Assembly: GCA_026686845.1 (NCBI GenBank)
Contig: JAIVEN010000016.1
Span: forward strand, 5,473,501-5,537,500
Direction of reading: 5' to 3'
Source of the DNA: Adenanthera pavonina
Taxonomy: Eukaryota; Streptophyta; Magnoliopsida; Fabales; Fabaceae
Length of the DNA stretch: 64,000 nt
Below, piece after piece: positions 58,277-64,000 of the stretch; position 1 is the first letter of the stretch, and every line of letters starts with the position of its first letter. A model generated the notes under the pieces. That model saw only the letters and a program-made list of their open reading frames with translations. It was not told the origin of the DNA and made no database searches. The position numbers and the translations under genes are program-made.

Positions 58277-59986
58277 TTAGGCATGAATAAACCGAACCCA
58301 TATAGACAAGCTGGGAATTCCAGTATGCACAACCGTGAACAAGTAATAACCGGAAGGAGCAACATTTGAAGACGGTGGGGCTTCTACAGCAGCAGTAATC
58401 CAGCCACCTTCATCCCTCCTTATGGTCGTGCATCTCAGCTTCAGCAACCTCTGATTCATCGAGAACGAATGCGTAGTAAATGGCGGCGCATACACGCTGA
58501 ACTCCATGTCCTTGCTCGGCCTCCTTCCCAGAAAGAATCTAACACTAAACTGTTTACCATACCCAATTTCATAGCTTTCAACACCACCACCTCCTCCAAA
58601 TGGAATGGTCACGTTTCTGGGCCTCCATTGATGGTACCTCCTGTGCATGTAATTCGGAACGAATGCTTGTAATCTCAGCTCAGTTGGGTATGCCACATTG
58701 TGAAATGTATATCTACCGTGAGGGTTACTTCCTGCAACTAACACCCTCCCATCAGGAAGAAGAGTTGCAGACGAGTGGTCCATTCTGGCTATTTTGGTGG
58801 AAGTGAGAGCCGTGAATCTGCTTCCTGGTCTTCTTCTTGGGCCATAAAGGTAAGGTTGCAGAGAAGGGTTTCTTGCATTGTCATACCCTCCTGAGCCACT
58901 TTTGGCTCCATTGATGATCAGAATTTGTCCAGTAGGGAGGATGAGCATGTCATGTAGGAGACGTGGTCCCGGCATGTTTTCCATCTCCCACACGTGCTTG
59001 TTCCCTGTGATCACCATTCTTCCACATGAACTTAATCCCGTCAGGAATCTTCCTTCGTCATCAGCAGCTCTGTATGCTCCTGAAGCTGCTCCTCCACAGA
59101 TCATTACCTCTACTTTCTGGAAGTTGTCTCCATGGTGTAATGGGAGCATCACGGACGAGCCTGAGCTCGGGTAGGTTCTCGAACCGTCACCTGGGATCCG
59201 AGGGAAGGTCTTGATCGCTCTGTGTCGTCTTATGTTGTACAAGATAGAATCCCTGTTGGCGAAAATGAACAAATTGCCATCTGATGAAAGATAAAGGAAG
59301 GGATAGAGGTTGTTTCCTCCAGCCTGTCTGTCATAAGTTTGGTGAAGAAATGGAAGAGTAAATGAGTTTTCTCCGGAGTTTATTTTTGGAACAAATTCAT
59401 ATGAGAAAAGCCCTCTTCCCCCAACAACAACGACCCTGTCATGCTCCGGCAGAATCTGACTGGAAGCACACCAGCGCCGATCAGACAGGGATTTCTTTGT
59501 TTGTATCCAGTCACATTGGTGATCCCTGCAGGGTCTAAAGACTCTAACTTTCTTAGCTCCATTGCCATATCCACCTACTTGTAAAAGTGTGCCGTTACTG
59601 AGGAAAGAACCAGAGGAACACCAAGGATCAGAGTCAAGCTTCATAGCCCTCACTCTGTTGCTGCCAATGCCATACTCAACAGAGTGAGCATAGCATGTAG
59701 AGTCCATCAAGTCATCGCGGCTTCCAGTGCACCTTCTGCCATTGAAATGTCTCCGAAGCCTGTAATCAGAGGGGCCAGCTCCTGTTCTGTCGAACAATAT
59801 GACGGTGTTATGGTGAGTCAATGCCATGTGCATCCCCACCACACCGGTATTGTTGAGGAGGAGTTGCCATTGCCCTCTCAGCCTTCCAGAGAACCCCCCT
59901 GTTGCGCCATCTCCGAACCCAACACAAAGCAAAAATAGGATAAAGATCTTGACTTTACAGTGGGAGTTTCTTATGTGAAGCTCCAT
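58277..59986 (-). CDS. GLOX: Glyoxal oxidase-like (galactose oxidase fold) secreted protein
   Basis: Intronless, 569 aa from the chosen Met; a further in-frame Met 33 codons upstream (60085) would put a hydrophilic stretch before the signal peptide, so it is less likely. Signal peptide about 1-27, then a seven-bladed kelch-type propeller (about 35-450) and the DUF1929 C-terminal domain (about 455-569). Landmarks are 'DPWCSSGSFLSNGTLLQVGG' with Cys123 (partner of the Cys-Tyr cofactor), 'NLYPFLYLSSDGNLF' with the cofactor Tyr (228 or 232), 'LHDMLILPTGQILIINGA', 'LLPDGRVLVAGSNPH', and 'PPFTTHSFSMNQR' with copper ligand His506. The family oxidises small aldehydes in the cell wall, releasing hydrogen peroxide. 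Oddity: the motif that should read RMYHS reads RMDHS, so the axial copper-ligand Tyr is Asp403 while His404 is kept. It may be catalytically altered. Confidence 0.9.
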   Translation of the reverse strand: MELHIRNSHCKVKIFILFLLCVGFGDGATGGFSGRLRGQWQLLLNNTGVVGMHMALTHHNTVILFDRTGAGPSDYRLRRHFNGRRCTGSRDDLMDSTCYAHSVEYGIGSNRVRAMKLDSDPWCSSGSFLSNGTLLQVGGYGNGAKKVRVFRPCRDHQCDWIQTKKSLSDRRWCASSQILPEHDRVVVVGGRGLFSYEFVPKINSGENSFTLPFLHQTYDRQAGGNNLYPFLYLSSDGNLFIFANRDSILYNIRRHRAIKTFPRIPGDGSRTYPSSGSSVMLPLHHGDNFQKVEVMICGGAASGAYRAADDEGRFLTGLSSCGRMVITGNKHVWEMENMPGPRLLHDMLILPTGQILIINGAKSGSGGYDNARNPSLQPYLYGPRRRPGSRFTALTSTKIARMDHSSATLLPDGRVLVAGSNPHGRYTFHNVAYPTELRLQAFVPNYMHRRYHQWRPRNVTIPFGGGGGVESYEIGYGKQFSVRFFLGRRPSKDMEFSVYAPPFTTHSFSMNQRLLKLRCTTIRRDEGGWITAAVEAPPSSNVAPSGYYLFTVVHTGIPSLSIWVRFIHA

Positions 59987-60773
59987 CTGTTGCAAGAGAT
60001 GACTGCTATGGACATGGTTGTGACTGTGACGCTCCTTTTGTAGCACCAAGTTTAGAATGAAGCCGATTTGCTGGCAGTCATGCACTTGAAACGGAGCATG
60101 TTAGGCCAAAATTCGGTCTGCTAATTCATCCTAAAATAAAGTTAAATATATTACGATGAATATTACCGTGCATAGGTCATGTACGAGTTTAGTTGATAAC
60201 AACACATCTTTTTCTTCTTTTAATCAATAATTTCACGCAAGCAAGGATGGAATGGGCACGAAAAATGTTTTCATAATACCAGAATTCCAAGTTTATAGGA
60301 TCCAGGCATCTCTTTTTTCTCGGTTATTTGTATTAACTTCATATAATACTTTTAGGTAAGAAAGATTAGTAGTTTTGTTTTTGTTAATAAAAAGATTAGT
60401 AGTTAGGTTCACAAGATCATGTTACTAAGGGATGAGCCACGGGGTTAACTAATAAGCCTTCTAATGATAAAAATCAGAGCTCGTCAATAGAACTTGAACA
60501 TAGAATTAATGAATCACCAAAAAATTGCAGAACAAATAAACACTGTCCCAGTTCATCAACGAATGAGAAACCCAGACGTACGTCATGTTATTGACGATTG
60601 TGCTCAATATAGATGGTGACTGAACCTTAAACCAGGACAAATAAATAGCCAGCATATGTACACAGCGAATCTGGTGAGCACGTATATGCTCTACTCTTCA
60701 TTTTCATTACCAAAATACTTGCAGGATGTCTCAACTCGAAAAACCATGGACAAGTTTCCAGATGAGGTATCAT
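59987..60773. other. Gap between GLOX and RGLG
   Basis: No gene seen. The right part must hold the RGLG 3' untranslated region and the left part the GLOX promoter and leader. Confidence 0.6.
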
Positions 60774-63700
60774 CTAATAAAGTCTTATTCGTGTATCAAT
60801 GGTACTCCTGCAAATGGGACATGTCTCTAGATCTTGTCCGCACCCACAGCAAGTCTGCCAATTAAGTAGAAGATGAGTCATGTAACTAATGTATGCATTC
60901 AATCATCACAAAACTGGATGTAGAACTAGAAAACAATTAATTAACTGCCAGACACTGTCACCTGATGTCCGCAGCCAAAGGCCATGTTCTTAGGATCAGT
61001 GAGGCAAATGGGACAGTCCTGCCAGGATTACCCAACACAATACTTTAGTATGTTCCAAAGTTCTGTGAAAAACCATTTCATTACGCAAAATAGGTGTTGA
61101 TAGGGTAAAAGTACATGATTATCAGAAGCAGAACTTGCAGGACGATTTGTGCCAGTATCATCATGTCTGTGAGATGGTGCACTAGGACGAAAACTGCTTG
61201 AACGGGAAGTTTTTGGTGTGTTGACAGATGTAGCGCCATACATAGGTGGTGGAAGAGGAATCCTATCAACAGCTTTCCCTCTAAGAGCACTGTTTAAAAG
61301 ATTACAAACATTACCACAGCTGCTGCACCAAATACTGCAAAAGTTTACCCAAAAAATAAGTTCGACATTGATACCCCAATATATTAAGTTCCAGTGTTGC
61401 CTTATATTGAGAGGGTATTTCCATCAGGGCAGCAAGTGCAAATTCTGTTTCTTTCCTCGAGCGATCCATATTCTTTGACATTATTTCAGCAAAATTCACA
61501 AACTGCCAAAAACAAATTTATCATTATTGAGGACGATCATACAGGGAGCATACTGGCAACTTATAATCTGGAATGGAGATACATGCCTGAAAATTATCAA
61601 AGGCCCGGGCTGGTATGTTATCATCAAATTCTTTCATCATGTCCCATGGTCCATCTCCAACTCCTACTAATATAATTGACAGGGGATATTGACTGAAAAT
61701 AATAACATTTCAGAAATATGATTGCAAGAAGGACAATAAAAACAAAAATAAAGCAATACACAGAAAATTGCCTTGCTTTCACAATAGCTTCAACAGTTTG
61801 TTTTTCTTGAGTGCTTAACTGCCCACGCTCAGTGTCAACACTTCTTGTCACCTACAGCAACCCTGAATTTCAATTAGTTCAACATACAGAAATTTCGAAT
61901 TCTGATTCAATGCCAAAGTCAAGCAAGACCATACCATGCCTAAAATTCCACAGCAACATCATCCCTAAGCTTTCTATAAGTTTCTTATGCAATTACAATT
62001 AATCAGAAGCCACATTTTCAGATCACCTCAACATAGCTGATAGAAATGTGAATAGATGAGTTTCACATAATAAGATTCAATTTTGAAATCAAATCAAGTG
62101 ATCAAGGGCCCGTTTGACAGTGTTTTCTGTTTTCTTATTCTCAAAACAGTTTTGTAAAACTGTTTTCAAGAATAAGTTTTAAAAACAAGAAAACAAAAAA
62201 ATTTGTTTGAATGATTATTCTCAAAATCATAACTAATGAGTAATAGATGAGTTATTCAAAATTTATAACTTTACCATTAATAAGGTGGGTGTTTTTCACC
62301 TTTTCTTTTGTTTTCCAGAACAAAAACTACAAAACGACTTAAAGTTGTTCTGAGTTTTCTGTTTTTTGGTTTTTCTGTTTTTCAGAACAGCTTTTAAAAA
62401 ACAGGTTTACCAAACCAGGTTTTTTGTTTTTCTATTTCCGAAAACAGAAAAACTGTTTCGGAAACACGAATCAAACAGGCCCCAAAGCGTCCTTATGACC
62501 AATTATTTGACACAGTTTAGCCACTAGTTTATTTGCATGCTGCCATATCTATTGCCTTTTGGGTTTCAGCAACTTGCATTGATATGAACAAGTTTTAGGA
62601 TTCTATGGCATAGAAGCAAGGTCTTGATATTTGCATCATCAAATACTCCGTCCCCCAGTCCCTTTTACCACATTGACAAACATAATCCAAAATGCTTTAC
62701 CTGCCCATCAGCTATTATCAATAAGACATGGTATTGGCCACCACTTTGCTCAACTATAGTGATTGCCATTTCAATGATTGGGGAAAATGATGTTGGTCCT
62801 GTCGCAGCATATATGCAAAAATACCATAAGCAAGATGCTGTTGTGAATTTATTTTAAAGAAAAAGGAAATGAAGTTTGAATTAGGTTCTAATACCTGCAA
62901 GCTTTAATTCAGGAACCAATTCCCGGTACCGTCTCAGCACTTCTTCAAATCCTTGACAAAATCTATCATCAGGATAGAAACTAAAAACTTCTTGGTCATG
63001 GGTTGATGCTGCCAATATGCAAAACCACACATAATGTAACTCGTAAAGATAAACAATAATGTAATACATTGTTTACTGAAAATTTTAAATACCATCTCCA
63101 AATCCAAAACAGGGAATTAAGTTGTCCTCATCAAAGGAAGACAACGTTTTGCCAATGATTGATATTGCTTGTTCATACGGATTTTGTTCATGACCAATAT
63201 GATGCAGGCTTCTCCTTTGGAACGATCTTGCACCTGATAAAAAAGTAAGTTATGCGCGTCAATTATCAAAACAATGACAGAGGAAGGACTACAAAAGGAG
63301 CGTAGCCAAATGAAGCAAAACCTGTCCACTCATTGCTCTTTGTGAAGTCGATACCAACAATTAGATTGGAAGACTCTAGACCAGCATTTGCAAGAGCCTC
63401 GGTCACCTGATAACATCAAGAATTACTGCAGAGCGTCACAAAAATGTAAATTTAAGATACCAATTACTCTTGTTGTGCCATCAGTCAGTACAGTTAATCT
63501 AGAACGATCATTATCTTGTGGATAAATAGGAAACCAATGGAAACTATTTATTCCTTAATAACAATCTTTAAAATGAAAGTGTAGAGATAATAATAATAAT
63601 GCGTACTTAAACATATAAAAGCAGTGCACTTGGATAGTGGTTATCAGAAAAGACTACAACAAGAAAGAAAGAGTTGTTTTGGCCTCATAATGCATAATAC

Positions 63701-63978
63701 GATTTCATAGACTGAAACTAGGGGAAAAGAAGCACCTGGTCCAAGCTATTATAATTATCACCAATCTTTGAGTACTTCTTCTCTAATCTCTTTCTTGGGT
63801 CAGGGGCACGACCACCACCATAGGTTTGAGAAGGAGTCCCCAAATATTGCCCAGGCACATCATCTTGGTTTTGTTGCACATAGGGTGATTGAGGCGGAGG
63901 ATAACTCCACGAATTTGAACTAGACCTTGAATATGAACGTTGTCTCCCGCTTCTCCGCTTTGAAATGGATCCACCCAT
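60774..63978 (-). CDS. RGLG: RGLG-type RING E3 ubiquitin ligase with copine domain
   Basis: Eleven exons: 63736-63978, 63322-63406, 63093-63233, 62895-63008, 62701-62798, 61772-61853 (end at 61851), 61587-61692, 61375-61502, 61115-61289, 60962-61018, 60774-60854. They join in frame to 435 aa. Gly2 in 'MGGSIS' fits N-myristoylation. A Ser/Tyr/Gln-rich tail is followed by 'RKRLEKKYSKIGDNYNSLDQ', then the copine/vWA domain with MIDAS 'DFTKS' (101-105), 'LIPCFGFGDAST', 'FCQGFEEVL', 'VLLIIADGQVTRSVD' and 'VGVGDGPWDMMKEFDD'. A Pro/Ser linker leads to the RING 'CPICLTD...CGHQTCCGCG...CPICR' (392-425). Arabidopsis RGLG1/2 act in auxin, apical dominance and stress signalling, some with K63-linked chains. 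Introns 6 and 7 must use GC donors (AAG|GCAATT and CAG|GCATGT). The 5' leader runs off the window. Confidence 0.9.
62106..62483. mobile_element. hAT-like MITE in an RGLG intron
   Basis: The left end is 'gggcccgtttgacagtgttt' and the right end, reverse-complemented, is 'ggggcctgtttgattcgtgt', an inverted repeat with subterminal 'tttctgttttc'-type blocks. It lies inside the RGLG intron between exons 5 and 6. A clean 8-bp target duplication was not readable. A decayed relative lies at 46765-47115. Confidence 0.7.
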
Positions 63979-64000
63979 CCCCGATAAATTCTACAGAGAT

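Noticed and set aside
59987..60085. An upstream in-frame start for the glyoxal oxidase-like gene adding 33 residues
   Set aside because: The extension is hydrophilic and would bury the clear signal peptide that begins at the second Met.
1..64000. CRISPR arrays, bacterial operons, phage or organellar segments
   Set aside because: None seen. Repeats are transposon-derived or microsatellites, genes have plant introns, and no plastid or mitochondrial gene was recognised.

Overview
This window is eukaryotic nuclear DNA from a flowering plant, almost certainly a eudicot and possibly a woody one. The evidence is AT-rich intergenic DNA, GT-AG introns with AT-rich interiors, many Stowaway-like MITEs, Ty1/copia, LINE and Ogre-like LTR remnants, and plant-only families (SEO, SOBIR1, RGLG, CP31, JINGUBANG). 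No bacterial, organellar or viral segment was recognised, and I cannot name the species.

Layout. 1-8 kb: an intronless WD40 gene of JINGUBANG type (3356-4465, +), MITEs, and a tRNA-Thr(UGU) gene (7078-7149, -). 8.5-28 kb: two SOBIR1-type LRR receptor kinases on the minus strand (8548-10455 and 25442-27355). Between them lies a graveyard of LINE 3' ends, a decayed Ty1/copia element with a LINE inside it, and an inverted duplication of an ACC synthase fragment that would fold into a hairpin of about 150 bp. 31.8-39.0 kb: two sieve element occlusion (SEO) genes on the minus strand. One is full length (706 aa in 7 exons). The other is an in-frame internally deleted paralogue (469 aa in 4 exons). 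40.8-45.4 kb: protein-L-isoaspartate methyltransferase (4 exons, +) and a chloroplast CP31-type RNA-binding protein (4 exons, -), tail to tail. 49.4-52.9 kb: an amino-acid/GABA transporter of the AAAP family (8 exons, +) and a small basic plant protein of unknown function (-). 54.3-57.9 kb: a 3.5-kb solo LTR of Ogre/Tat type with a 5-bp target duplication. 58.3-60.0 kb: an intronless glyoxal oxidase-like gene (-). 60.8-64.0 kb: an RGLG-type E3 ubiquitin ligase (11 exons, -).

The genes are independent plant genes, not an operon. The shared theme is local duplication: SOBIR1 twice, SEO twice, and the ACC synthase fragment twice head to head. The most notable points are the ACC synthase inverted repeat, the deleted but open SEO paralogue, four GC-AG introns inferred from reading frame (two showing reciprocal GT/GC exchange between the SEO paralogues), and a glyoxal oxidase whose conserved active-site tyrosine reads as aspartate. 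Exon boundaries were placed by eye from splice signals, reading frame and remembered family sequence. No search or alignment program was run.
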